A stretch of DNA of 64,000 bases from Chitinophaga sp. HK235. Lineage in GTDB: Bacteria > Bacteroidota > Bacteroidia > Chitinophagales > Chitinophagaceae. Numbering within the stretch: the stretch's first letter is position 1; each line of letters opens with the position of its first letter. The stretch covers positions 6,384,501-6,448,500 of the forward strand of contig NZ_CP073766.1 of NCBI RefSeq assembly GCF_018255755.1, in the 5' to 3' direction. Position numbers and translations under genes: made by a program. Positions 34,635 through 43,292 of this stretch are shown in pieces. The notes beneath the pieces are model-generated. The model was not told where the DNA came from, did not search any database, and saw only the letters and a list, made by a program, of their open reading frames with translations.

Positions 34635-36359
34635 TTATAAAATTCTATACACTGGATACCGCATGTATTCCGGTTCTGCGTAGGGAGAGTTTTTATAGAT
34701 GAAGTTCAGTTGTGCGCTGGCATTGTTGGCAAAAGAGGTGTCGGTGGCCTTTCTCTTGTCCAGCATGGTTTGCAGCTCAGGATGTGTTTTCAGGTATTCG
34801 GCACCGGTATCTTCAAAAACATAGGGTGAATAACCTTCTTTCTGTCCGAGTATAGCGTCAAAGAAGTTCCATGCGAAGTAGGAGTCGCCGGCGCTGGGTT
34901 CCAGTGTTTCCATGAGGAAGCGGTTGGCCGTTTGATTCATGGGAATATAGTAATCACCGCTGCGGAAGTGGATGGAATCGCGGCTACCAGAGACTTTGAT
35001 GTCGGTATGCAGGTAATGTTTTTCAAAAGGTTTGGGATAGGTTTTGAAGTCTGCGATATGATATACTTCCACGTAGATGGTGGTATCCTTTTGCAGGCGT
35101 TGCATATTGACTTTATTGTTTTTCAGCAGATCGATGACTGCCCACCATCCCTGGGGGATGATGTAGGCTTTGGGTTTATCCACATAATTTTCCGCGTTGG
35201 CGTAGTTATAGAATTTCACCTGTTTTTCATAGGGCCTGCTGCGATCGTAGTAGAGGCGGGGCAGCCCGGAAATGTTGCTGGGCTTGTGTCCGGAGGCGAA
35301 GCCTTTAAAAGTGATGAGGCTGTACTTGTTCATATCGAACTTCCAGGAAAGCGGGAAGCTTTTTTGGGAGATGGTGGTTTGTTTGGCCTGGTCGCGTAGT
35401 TGTTTGATGGTAGCGCTGTGTTCGCTGGTGAACTGAATAAATGCCTGCATCAGGGCGTAGGTGGCTTTAACCCGTTGTGGATAAGGTTTGAGCATATGTG
35501 TTTCCGGAACGAAGCCGAAGGTATGGAAGAGGGTGGTATATCCGGAGGAGTAGCGGGGCAGGTCGGAGAATTCGACCCAGCCGCTGTCGGGTGTTTCGTC
35601 GAAGTGGTTGACATAGGGAACGAGGTCATACCCTTTGGCTTTCATGAGCTGGTAGAGGCCTGGTTCAAAGGTATTGTGGAGGAAATCGCCCATGGGGCCA
35701 CCGAGTTTATTGTACTGGGTAGATAGCAGGGTGATGATATGTTGGTAGTCGGCGCCGTTACTGACGTGGTTGTCGATAAAAACGTCCGGGTCTGTGAGGT
35801 GGTATATCTGCTGGAAGGTTCGGGCATTGCGGGAATCGGCCTTGATGAAGTCGCGGTTGAGGTCCAGGTTTTGGGCGTTGCCTCTGGATCCGAAGGCATC
35901 GGGGCCGTTCTGGTCTACCCGGTAGAATGCGGAGCGGTTGAGCATGCCACCGATATTATAGACAGGGATGACGGCGAGGACGATATTATCGGGGAGAACG
36001 GCTTTGCCTTGGGCAAGGTCACGGAGCATCATCATGGAGGCATCGATACCGTCGGGCTCGCCGGGATGTATGCCATTGTTAATCAGTATGATGCGTTTAT
36101 TCTTTTTATGCAGACTGTTGAAGTCGAAATCCCGGGAGGGGGAGTAGGTGATCAGATGGAGGGGGAATCCGGCGTCTGTGGAGCCTATGGTGGTCATTTT
36201 GAGCTGCGGGTACCGGGCGGAGAGTTGCTGGTAGTAGCGGATTACTTCGGTGTAGGTGGCTGTTTCCCGGCCATTGGTTTTTTCGAACCGGGTGGTGAAA
36301 TCCTGGGCTTGTGTAGCCATAGTCAGCATAAGTACTATGACTGTGAATAACTTACTCAT
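34635..36359 (-). CDS. M14 family zinc carboxypeptidase, exported
   Basis: 574 aa with a signal peptide (MSKLFTVIVLMLTMATQA). The N-terminal 300 residues form the M14 (carboxypeptidase A-like) domain with zinc motif HPGEPDG, the distal His in DNHVSNGADYQH, and NLDLNRDF; the C-terminal ~250 residues are an extra domain of the Bacteroidota M14 group. It probably acts on peptides in the periplasm or outside the cell. It is downstream of rpsT on the same strand but separated by the rpsT terminator... order on the minus strand is rpsT last, so the two are independent units. Confidence 0.87.
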   Translation of the reverse strand: MSKLFTVIVLMLTMATQAQDFTTRFEKTNGRETATYTEVIRYYQQLSARYPQLKMTTIGSTDAGFPLHLITYSPSRDFDFNSLHKKNKRIILINNGIHPGEPDGIDASMMMLRDLAQGKAVLPDNIVLAVIPVYNIGGMLNRSAFYRVDQNGPDAFGSRGNAQNLDLNRDFIKADSRNARTFQQIYHLTDPDVFIDNHVSNGADYQHIITLLSTQYNKLGGPMGDFLHNTFEPGLYQLMKAKGYDLVPYVNHFDETPDSGWVEFSDLPRYSSGYTTLFHTFGFVPETHMLKPYPQRVKATYALMQAFIQFTSEHSATIKQLRDQAKQTTISQKSFPLSWKFDMNKYSLITFKGFASGHKPSNISGLPRLYYDRSRPYEKQVKFYNYANAENYVDKPKAYIIPQGWWAVIDLLKNNKVNMQRLQKDTTIYVEVYHIADFKTYPKPFEKHYLHTDIKVSGSRDSIHFRSGDYYIPMNQTANRFLMETLEPSAGDSYFAWNFFDAILGQKEGYSPYVFEDTGAEYLKTHPELQTMLDKRKATDTSFANNASAQLNFIYKNSPYAEPEYMRYPVYRIL

Positions 36360-36399
36360 GAGAAGAAATAAGGTTATGAAAGTGACAGGAAAAACAAAA

Positions 36400-36424
36400 A
36401 GCCCTTCCTTTGTGAGGAAGAGCT
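36400..36424 (-). terminator. Terminator of rpsT
   Basis: On the minus strand a 6-bp stem (36404-36409 with 36415-36420) extended by three pairs past one mismatch is followed by a T-rich run, 24 bp after the rpsT stop. Confidence 0.65.
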
Positions 36425-36447
36425 ATAAATATTTGTTACTGAAAAGA

Positions 36448-36702
36448 TTAAGCTAAAGCAGCTACTTTTTTAGCCAGCTTGCTTTTCAGATTTGCAGCTT
36501 TGTTCTTGTGGATAACGTTACGTTTAGCCAGTTTGTCAATCATAGATGCCACATCAGACAGTTCTTTTTCTGCTGCCGCTTTCTCAGTTATCGCCTTCAG
36601 ATCACGGATGGCATTACGGGTAGTTTTGCCGTAGTAACGGTTACGCTCATTGCGTTTTCTGCTTTGACGTACGTCTTTTTTCGTTGCTTTATGATTTGCC
36701 AT
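36448..36702 (-). CDS. rpsT: 30S ribosomal protein S20
   Basis: 84 aa, Lys/Arg/Ala rich, beginning MANHKATKKDVRQSRKRNER and ending in the basic helix KNKAANLKSKLAKKVAALA. It binds 16S rRNA in the body of the small subunit. It has its own consensus promoter (36728-36759) and terminator, as is usual for rpsT. Confidence 0.97.
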   Translation of the reverse strand: MANHKATKKDVRQSRKRNERNRYYGKTTRNAIRDLKAITEKAAAEKELSDVASMIDKLAKRNVIHKNKAANLKSKLAKKVAALA

Positions 36703-36727
36703 TTTTCAAATTTCAAGTTTCGGAGGG

Positions 36728-36759
36728 CAAAGGTAAGTATATTCCAAATACCAAACAAA
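36728..36759 (-). promoter_or_regulatory. Consensus Bacteroidota promoter of rpsT
   Basis: On the minus strand TTTG (36759-36756), a 20-bp spacer, then TACCTTTG (36735-36728). This is an exact match to TTTG-N19-21-TAnnTTTG and the best promoter in the window; it anchors the phylum assignment. Confidence 0.7.
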
Positions 36760-36885
36760 CAAAAAGTAAGTTTTCCATCCGGGTATAAAAGTAATGGATA
36801 AAATCATCTTTACAATCAAAGGAAATCATATGATATTTTCTCATTTTTTCCATCCTCTGTATTGAAAAACGAGCGATATTTGCAA

Positions 36886-36908
36886 TCCCATATATTAATA
36901 TATCGGGA
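36886..36908. promoter_or_regulatory. Near-palindrome upstream of sucA
   Basis: TCCC + AT-rich palindrome ATATATTAATATAT + GGGA, with one extra C on the right arm, 49 bp before the sucA ATG. It may be an operator or part of the promoter. Confidence 0.25.
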
Positions 36909-36956
36909 CACCAACAGAAAAGTATTTGAACTGAAGATCAGCAAAACTCGTTGTAA

Positions 36957-39713
36957 ATGAAGGACTTCTCATTTGTCACCAATTCACATCCTGCTTACAT
37001 TGAATCGTTATACCAGGATTTCCTCAAAGATCCCAATTCTGTAGACCCTGATTGGGTGAAGTTTTTTGAAGGATTTGATTTTGCGGTATCCACTGCAAAT
37101 GGTAAAGCGGTAAGTGCGGCTCCGGCAGCAGGCGGCGGCTCTTTGCCGGTGAGTGGTGATCAACTGGCCAAGGAGTTGGGCGTATACCGCCTGATTCAGG
37201 CATATCGTAAAAAGGGCCATCTCATTGCTAAAACCAACCCTATCCGCGAAAGGAAAGACAGAAGGGCCAATCTGGACCTTGCCAGCTATGGACTGGGAGA
37301 TGCTGATCTCAAAACCCAGTTCTACGCAGGTACTGTGATCGGCCTTGGACAAGCTTCCCTGGAAGATATTGTTGCCTACCTGAAAAAAATCTACGCTGGT
37401 TCTGTAGGTATTCAGTATACCTATATCAACGACCGTGATAAATCCAAATGGCTGGAAAGGGAATTTGAAAAAGTAATGACACAGCCTTTATCGCTGGAGC
37501 AGCGCCGTCGGGTGATGCAGAAGCTGAACCAGGGCGTTATTTTCGAAAAATTCCTGCACACCAAATATATCGGTCAGAAACGTTTTGGTTTGGAAGGTGG
37601 TGAATCCACTATCCCGGCACTGGATGCAATAATCAATGTGGCGGCAGAATATGGCGTAAAAGAATCCGTAATCGGTATGGCACACCGTGGCCGTTTGAAC
37701 GTACTGGCCAACATCCTGGGTAAAACCTACGAACAGATCTTCAACGAATTTGAAGGCCTGGCCGTTCCTGACATGACCATGGGCAGCGGCGACGTGAAAT
37801 ACCACCTGGGTTTCCGTTCTCAGGTTACTACACCTTCCGGTAATGCGGTGAACCTGCAACTGATGCCTAACCCTTCCCACCTGGAAGTGGTAGACCCGAT
37901 CGTGATCGGTTTTGCACGCAGTAAAGCAGACGTTATCTACGACAGCGACTACGATAAAATACTGCCTATCCTCATCCATGGCGACGCCGCCGTGGCCGGA
38001 CAAGGTATCGTTTATGAAGTGGAGCAGATGAGTAAACTGAAAGGTTACTCCACAGGTGGTACCATTCACTTTGTGATCAACAACCAGATCGGTTTTACCA
38101 CCGATTTTGATGATGCCCGTTCTTCCGACTATTGCACCAGCGTTGCTTCTATCGTGCAGGCACCTGTATTCCACGTGAATGGGGATGATGCCGAAGCAGT
38201 GGTAAAAGTATCCCAGCTGGCCGCCCGTTACCGTCAGGAATTCAATGAAGATATCTACATTGACATGGTGTGCTACCGTAAACACGGTCACAACGAAGGT
38301 GATGAGCCTAAATTTACACAACCCAGTCTTTATGCGCTGATCGATAAACATCCGAATCCGCGTGAAGTATATACCCAGTACCTGCTCAACAACGGTGAGT
38401 CTGATGCTCAGGCCATGGCGAAAGAAATGGAAAAAGTTTTCTGGGACGATCTGCAGGCACGTCTGGACGAGGTGAAACAACATCCGCTGCCTTACTCCAA
38501 CCAGAAACCGGAAGAATGGTGGCAGGCATTGCGTAAAGCTACTCAGCAGGATTTCGAAGGTTCTCCTGTTACTGCTATCAGGGAAGAAGATTTCAAAAAT
38601 CTGTTTGACGCCCTGATGAAATGGCCGGAAAACTTCGTGCCGCTGCGCAAGGTGAGCAAACTGCTGCAGGACAAAATCAAATTATACCAGGAAGAAGGTA
38701 AGGTGGATTGGGCTACCGGTGAACTGCTGGCCTATGCAAGCCTCCTGATTGAAGGCAAAGACGTGCGGATGAGCGGTGAAGACGTAAAACGCGGCACTTT
38801 CTCCCACCGTCACGCGGTATTGTTTGATGAAAATACCAACGAGACATATAACCGCCTGAGTAATCTCACTGAGAAACAAGGCAAATTCAGAATATACAAC
38901 TCATTGCTGAGTGAATACGGCGTACTGGGCTTTGAATATGGCTATGCGATGGCCAACCCCAACAGCCTGGTGATCTGGGAAGCGCAGTACGGCGACTTCG
39001 TAAATGGCGCCCAGACCGTTATTGACCAGTATATCAGCAGTGCAGAACAGAAATGGACTACACAGAATGGTTTGGTAATGTTGCTGCCTCATGGTTATGA
39101 AGGTGGTGGACCAGACCACTCCAATGCCCGTCCGGAGCGTTTCCTTCAAACCTGTGCGGAAGAAAATATGGTGGTTACCAATATTACCACTGCAGCCAAC
39201 TTCTTCCATGCGTTGCGCCGTCAGCTTACCTGGCAGTTCCGCAAACCACTGATCAACTTCTCTCCAAAAGCTAACCTGCGTCATACCGGTGCTTATTCTA
39301 CCATGGAAGAATTTACCCAGGGTGGATTCAAGGAAGTACTGGACGATCCGTTTATCACTGATGCTTCAACCGTGAAGAAAGTGTTGCTGTGTACTGGTAA
39401 AATGTATTTTGACCTGAGCGATAAACAGGCCAAGGAAGATCGTAAAGACGTAGCCATTGTAAGGCTGGAGCAGCTGTATCCGCTGCCGGTGAAACAACTG
39501 GAAGTGATCGCGCAGAAATACAAGGGCGCTACCTTCTTCTGGGTGCAGGAAGAACCACTGAACATGGGTGCTGCAGCTTATCTGCAGATGAACCTGAAGC
39601 AGATCAACTATGGTGTTATCAGCCGTAATCCGAGTGCGTCTACTGCTACCGGTTATGCCAAAGTGCATGCCCGTGAGCAACAGCAGATCATTGATACCGC
39701 TTTCAACATCTAA
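36957..39713 (+). CDS. sucA: 2-oxoglutarate dehydrogenase E1 component
   Basis: 918-aa thiamine-diphosphate enzyme that decarboxylates 2-oxoglutarate in the TCA cycle and reductively succinylates E2. The short N-terminal E2-contact domain (FVTNSHPAYIESLYQDFLKDP) is present, then GMAHRGRLNVLANI, the ThDP/Mg site GDAAVAGQGIVYE through INNQIGFTT, and the transketolase-like C-terminal half with LLPHGYEGGGPDHSNARPERFLQ. Full length. sucB follows 103 bp downstream, so an operon is likely. Confidence 0.97.
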   Translation: MKDFSFVTNSHPAYIESLYQDFLKDPNSVDPDWVKFFEGFDFAVSTANGKAVSAAPAAGGGSLPVSGDQLAKELGVYRLIQAYRKKGHLIAKTNPIRERKDRRANLDLASYGLGDADLKTQFYAGTVIGLGQASLEDIVAYLKKIYAGSVGIQYTYINDRDKSKWLEREFEKVMTQPLSLEQRRRVMQKLNQGVIFEKFLHTKYIGQKRFGLEGGESTIPALDAIINVAAEYGVKESVIGMAHRGRLNVLANILGKTYEQIFNEFEGLAVPDMTMGSGDVKYHLGFRSQVTTPSGNAVNLQLMPNPSHLEVVDPIVIGFARSKADVIYDSDYDKILPILIHGDAAVAGQGIVYEVEQMSKLKGYSTGGTIHFVINNQIGFTTDFDDARSSDYCTSVASIVQAPVFHVNGDDAEAVVKVSQLAARYRQEFNEDIYIDMVCYRKHGHNEGDEPKFTQPSLYALIDKHPNPREVYTQYLLNNGESDAQAMAKEMEKVFWDDLQARLDEVKQHPLPYSNQKPEEWWQALRKATQQDFEGSPVTAIREEDFKNLFDALMKWPENFVPLRKVSKLLQDKIKLYQEEGKVDWATGELLAYASLLIEGKDVRMSGEDVKRGTFSHRHAVLFDENTNETYNRLSNLTEKQGKFRIYNSLLSEYGVLGFEYGYAMANPNSLVIWEAQYGDFVNGAQTVIDQYISSAEQKWTTQNGLVMLLPHGYEGGGPDHSNARPERFLQTCAEENMVVTNITTAANFFHALRRQLTWQFRKPLINFSPKANLRHTGAYSTMEEFTQGGFKEVLDDPFITDASTVKKVLLCTGKMYFDLSDKQAKEDRKDVAIVRLEQLYPLPVKQLEVIAQKYKGATFFWVQEEPLNMGAAAYLQMNLKQINYGVISRNPSASTATGYAKVHAREQQQIIDTAFNI

Positions 39714-39816
39714 TTAAAACAGCAAACAATAAACAGAAACAAGTGTTGAGCTGTTAGCCTTTATCGATGCGTAAATGTCAGCAGCCAGACACTGGTTCAC
39801 CATCAACTGATAAAAT

Positions 39817-41370
39817 ATGGTTATCGAAATCAAAGTCCCTACGGTAGGAGAATCTATTAGCGAGGTAACAATTGCAAAGTGGTTGAAAAAAGACGGAGAT
39901 TATGTGCAGCAGGACGAGGTGTTGTGTGAAATGGAGTCTGAAAAGGCCACCTTCGAACTGAATGCAGAAAAAGCAGGTATCCTGAAGATTGCAGCACAGG
40001 AAGGAGCCACGCTGAAGATTGGTGATGTGGCCTGTACAATTGATACAGCAGCAGCACCTGCACAGGAGGCGGCACCGGCGGCAGCGCCTGCAGCACCTGC
40101 TACCGAAGCAGCACCGGCAGCTCCCGCAGCACCGGCTGTCAATAAAGGGGTTATTGAAATGAAAGTACCTACAGTAGGTGAGTCTATCAGCGAAGTAACT
40201 CTGGTGAAATGGACCAAAAAAGATGGTGATTATGTAGAAAGAGATGAAGTGGTATGTGAACTGGAATCAGAAAAAGCCACTTTTGAACTGAATGCAGAAG
40301 AAGCCGGTGTATTGATCCTGGTTGCCAAAGAAGGTGATACTTTAAAGATAGGCGACATTGCCTGCAAAATAGATACCAGCGCTGCCCGTCCGGCAGGTAA
40401 AGCAGCTCCGGCAGCACCGGCAGCGCAGCCCGCCAAAGCAGCGGCACCACAGCCTCAGCAGGCACCGGTGACCAGTATCCCGAACGATATCAAAGCTACC
40501 CCGGTAGCTGCTGCCGTCATTGCAGACAAACATGTAGACCCGGCTACCATCAAAGGTTCCGGCGCACACGGCAAAATCATGAAAGATGATGTATATGCCG
40601 CCCTGCAAAACCCAGGAGTAGCGATCGGACAGGAAATGTTCAGCCGCCAGGAACGCCGCGAAAAAATGAGCAACCTGCGTAAAACTGTTTCCCGCCGCCT
40701 GGTAGAAGCTAAAAACACCACCGCCATGCTCACTACCTTCAACGAGGTAGACATGACCAACATCATGGCGCTGCGTGCCAAATACAAAGACGTATTCAAA
40801 AAGCAACACGAAGTGAACCTGGGCTTTATGAGCTTCTTCACCAAAGCGTGCTGCTTCGCCTTACAGGAATTCCCGTCTGTAAACGCTTACATTGACGGTG
40901 AAGAACTGGTATATCACGATTACTGCGATGTATCCATCGCCGTATCCGCTCCAAAAGGTCTGGTAGTACCGGTAATCCGCAATGCGGAGAGCCTGGATAT
41001 GGCCGGCATCGAAAAAGCGGTAATGGAACTCGCTACCAAAGCGCGTGAGAACAAACTGACCATTCCTGAAATGACCGGTGGTACCTTCACCATCACCAAT
41101 GGTGGCGTATTCGGTTCCCTCATGAGCACTCCGATCATCAACATCCCGCAATCCGCTATCCTGGGCATGCACAAAATCCAGGACCGCCCGATGGCAGTAA
41201 ATGGTCAGGTAGTGATCCGTCCGATGATGTACATTGCGCTGAGCTATGACCACCGCATCATCGATGGCCGTGAGTCTGTAAGCTTCCTCGTAAGAGTAAA
41301 AGAAATGCTGGAAAATCCTGAACAGCTGCTGTTCGGTAAAGATCCGCTGAAAGCACTGCTGAAACTCTAA
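39817..41370 (+). CDS. sucB: 2-oxoglutarate dehydrogenase E2 (dihydrolipoyl succinyltransferase) with two lipoyl domains
   Basis: 517 aa. Two nearly identical lipoyl domains start at residues 1 and 111, with lipoyl-Lys at 43 and 153 in ESEKATFELNA, exactly 110 residues apart. Ala/Pro-rich linkers join them to the E1/E3-binding domain (about 240-270) and the catalytic acyltransferase domain (about 285-517) with the active-site His479 and Asp483 in YDHRIIDGRES. Most succinyltransferases have a single lipoyl domain and about 400 residues, so the duplication is notable. A strong terminator follows. Confidence 0.96.
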   Translation: MVIEIKVPTVGESISEVTIAKWLKKDGDYVQQDEVLCEMESEKATFELNAEKAGILKIAAQEGATLKIGDVACTIDTAAAPAQEAAPAAAPAAPATEAAPAAPAAPAVNKGVIEMKVPTVGESISEVTLVKWTKKDGDYVERDEVVCELESEKATFELNAEEAGVLILVAKEGDTLKIGDIACKIDTSAARPAGKAAPAAPAAQPAKAAAPQPQQAPVTSIPNDIKATPVAAAVIADKHVDPATIKGSGAHGKIMKDDVYAALQNPGVAIGQEMFSRQERREKMSNLRKTVSRRLVEAKNTTAMLTTFNEVDMTNIMALRAKYKDVFKKQHEVNLGFMSFFTKACCFALQEFPSVNAYIDGEELVYHDYCDVSIAVSAPKGLVVPVIRNAESLDMAGIEKAVMELATKARENKLTIPEMTGGTFTITNGGVFGSLMSTPIINIPQSAILGMHKIQDRPMAVNGQVVIRPMMYIALSYDHRIIDGRESVSFLVRVKEMLENPEQLLFGKDPLKALLKL

Positions 41371-41387
41371 CAGCATCAAAAGATAAT

Positions 41388-41423
41388 AAACGGGGCGAAG
41401 AGCAATCTTCGCCCCGTTTTTTT
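41388..41423 (+). terminator. Terminator of sucAB
   Basis: 14-bp perfect stem (41388-41401 with 41406-41419), GCAA tetraloop, T-run to 41423. Confidence 0.9.
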
Positions 41424-41427
41424 AGGA

Positions 41428-41435
41428 TATCTTTG
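41428..41435 (+). promoter_or_regulatory. Promoter -7 box (TATCTTTG) abutting the rsmB-like ATG
   Basis: Exact TAnnTTTG three bases before ATG 41439, directly after the sucAB terminator. It predicts a leaderless transcript. Confidence 0.45.
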
Positions 41436-41438
41436 CGT

Positions 41439-42596
41439 ATGACCCGTTGGGAGAATTACTTAGCAGCAGCAGCAAAAATTATCGGTGCCTATCAGGGCAG
41501 CCTTCCGTTACATCATTTCCTGAAAGCTTTTTTCAAGGAGCATCCCTACATGGGAAGCCGCGACAGACGCTGGATTTCCCAGCTGGTATATCATTACTAC
41601 CGCTTAGGCCACTGGGGTAAGGAACTACCGTTAAACGAACGTATCCTGGCCGGCACCTTCCTGTGCGAACATACTTCCACCGATTTACTGAAGGCGCTTC
41701 AACCCGCCTGGGACGAGCAAATACAGCTACCACTGGAAGGTAAGGCTGCTTTACTGGGACTACCGGTAACGGCTACACGTATTTTTCCGCTGGTGACAGA
41801 GCTGTCTCCCGCCGTGGCTGCGGAGGCATTTGGGTTGTCGTTTCTGCAACAGCCGCGGTTGTTTATCCGTGTGCGGAATAACAAGCTGGACAAAGTGTTG
41901 AAGCTGTTGCAACAAGCTGCAGTACACTATGAAGTATTTGAAAATAACGCTACCATTGCCTTACCGAATGGTACCAAAATAGAAACCCTGTTGCCCGAAA
42001 AGAGCTGGTATGAAGTACAGGATGCTTCCAGTCAGCAGACCGGCAATTTGTTTCGTCCGGGTAAAAATGAGCAATGGTGGGACTGTTGCGCTGCCAGCGG
42101 GGGCAAATCCATCCTGCTGAAAGATCAGCAACCTGGTGTACAGCTGCTGGTAAGCGATGTACGCCGCTCCATCCTGGAGAATCTGCAACAACGTTTTGCC
42201 GCCGCCGGTATTAAACAATACGAAGCCCGCGTGGCCGATCTTACCTCCGATCGTTTTCCTGCTACTATGGGCCAGCAGAAGTTTGACGGTATCATCCTCG
42301 ACGCACCCTGCAGCGGCTCAGGCACCTGGGGACGTACACCGGAAAGCGTCAGTTTCTTTAATCAGGAAGAAATCCTGAAATACCAGCAGTTACAAAAGCG
42401 TATAGCCCATAACGTTATACCCTTCCTGAAAAAAGGTGGAGCGTTGATTTATATCACCTGTTCCGTTTTCCGTCAGGAGAATGAGGAAGTAGTGCAGTAT
42501 ATCGAGGAAAACAGTGCTTTACGGAAGCAGGAAGGCGGGATTATTGCCGGTTATGGTGAAGGGGCGGATACGATGTTTGCGGTAAGATTTTCGTAA
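41439..42596 (+). CDS. RsmB/NOP-type RNA cytosine-5 methyltransferase
   Basis: 385-aa SAM-dependent methyltransferase. An N-terminal NusB/RsmB-like helical region (about 1-130) precedes the Rossmann domain: WWDCCAASGGKSILL (SAM site), LDAPCSGSGTWGR (motif IV, Cys) and YITCSVFRQENEEVV (motif VI, catalytic Cys). It probably makes m5C in 16S rRNA; the exact site is not deducible. The open frame has a TTG two codons upstream, but ATG 41439 is preferred. Confidence 0.92.
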   Translation: MTRWENYLAAAAKIIGAYQGSLPLHHFLKAFFKEHPYMGSRDRRWISQLVYHYYRLGHWGKELPLNERILAGTFLCEHTSTDLLKALQPAWDEQIQLPLEGKAALLGLPVTATRIFPLVTELSPAVAAEAFGLSFLQQPRLFIRVRNNKLDKVLKLLQQAAVHYEVFENNATIALPNGTKIETLLPEKSWYEVQDASSQQTGNLFRPGKNEQWWDCCAASGGKSILLKDQQPGVQLLVSDVRRSILENLQQRFAAAGIKQYEARVADLTSDRFPATMGQQKFDGIILDAPCSGSGTWGRTPESVSFFNQEEILKYQQLQKRIAHNVIPFLKKGGALIYITCSVFRQENEEVVQYIEENSALRKQEGGIIAGYGEGADTMFAVRFS

Positions 42597-42659
42597 TCAA
42601 AAACCGATAGCTTTCTTCCGATTTAAATCTCACTTTTCGAAAATAGGGAATGCTAAAAT

Positions 42660-42757
42660 TATACCCTAAAGGGTATAGTGTTGGCTCGTGTGAGTATATT
42701 ATACCCTTTAGGGTATAATTCTCTTTAAATTAGTATATTTATACCTAAAAGGGTATA
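42660..42757. promoter_or_regulatory. Three HipB-type palindromic operators at 40-bp spacing
   Basis: Palindromes at 42660-42677 (TATACCCTAAAGGGTATA), 42700-42717 (same arms, TT centre, pairing extends to 42698-42719) and 42740-42757 (degenerate, 6-bp core arms). Their centres are exactly 40 bp apart, about four helical turns, so bound repressors would lie on nearly the same DNA face. The third ends 2 bp before the hipB ATG. They are very probably autoregulatory operators. Confidence 0.85.
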
Positions 42758-42759
42758 AA

Positions 42760-42969
42760 ATGACTGGTTTATCCGAATTAATCAAAAGTAAGCGAAAACA
42801 GTATGGCATGACCCAACAGGATCTTGCTCTTAAATCAGGATTAGGATTAAGATTGATTCGGGAAATAGAACAAGGAAAAACCACCATGAGAATGGATAAA
42901 GTTAATCAGTTATTGTCGTTGTTTGGAATGGAGCTTATTCCTGGCGTTAAAACATACCAACATGAGTAA
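42760..42969 (+). CDS. hipB: HipB-like helix-turn-helix antitoxin/repressor
   Basis: 69-aa XRE/HTH_3 protein; the DNA-binding helices are in TQQDLALKSGLGLRLIREIEQGK (about 18-40). It is the DNA-binding member of a Hip toxin-antitoxin operon and probably represses its own promoter through the three upstream palindromes. The last 8 bases overlap the start of hipS. The AT-rich coding sequence contrasts with the flanking core genes, suggesting horizontal acquisition. Confidence 0.92.
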   Translation: MTGLSELIKSKRKQYGMTQQDLALKSGLGLRLIREIEQGKTTMRMDKVNQLLSLFGMELIPGVKTYQHE

Positions 42970-43288
42970 GAAAGGAAAGGTTTATTACGGTGATCAGCTG
43001 GCGGGCATTATTGCTGAAACTGATGAAGGGTATACTTTTGCCTACGATCCGGAGTATCTGAGTAGCAAGCATGCAATGCCCATTAGCCTGACTATGCCTT
43101 TAACAACGGGTGTGTATTTAAGTAAAGTGTTGTTTGCTTTTTTTGACGGGTTAATACCGGAAGGTTGGCTGTTGGACATCGCAACGAAGCATTGGAAAGT
43201 AAAGCCCAATGATCGTTTTGAACTCTTATTGCAAACGTGTAAAGATGCAATAGGTGCAGTTAGTGTAATTCCTGATGATAATAATTGA
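42962..43288 (+). CDS. hipS: HipS-like protein (separate HipA N-subdomain 1)
   Basis: 108 aa corresponding to the N-subdomain-1 of HipA (GKVYYGDQLAGIIAE...YLSSKHAMPISLTMPL...FFDGLIPEGWLLD). In tripartite HipBST systems this separate piece acts as the antitoxin of the kinase. The real start is ATG 42962 inside the end of hipB; the open frame from TTG 42923 is an artefact. The gene runs 4 bp short of the preferred hipT start. Confidence 0.88.
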   Translation: MSKKGKVYYGDQLAGIIAETDEGYTFAYDPEYLSSKHAMPISLTMPLTTGVYLSKVLFAFFDGLIPEGWLLDIATKHWKVKPNDRFELLLQTCKDAIGAVSVIPDDNN

Positions 43289-43292
43289 TACG

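Noticed and set aside
37488..38483. 331-codon minus-strand open frame inside sucA
   Set aside because: Antisense to a full-length, highly conserved sucA; His/Phe/Val-rich composition typical of shadow frames.
42660..42757. CRISPR-like array
   Set aside because: Only three short palindromes, at 40-bp period, directly upstream of an HTH gene; they are operators, not repeats with spacers.
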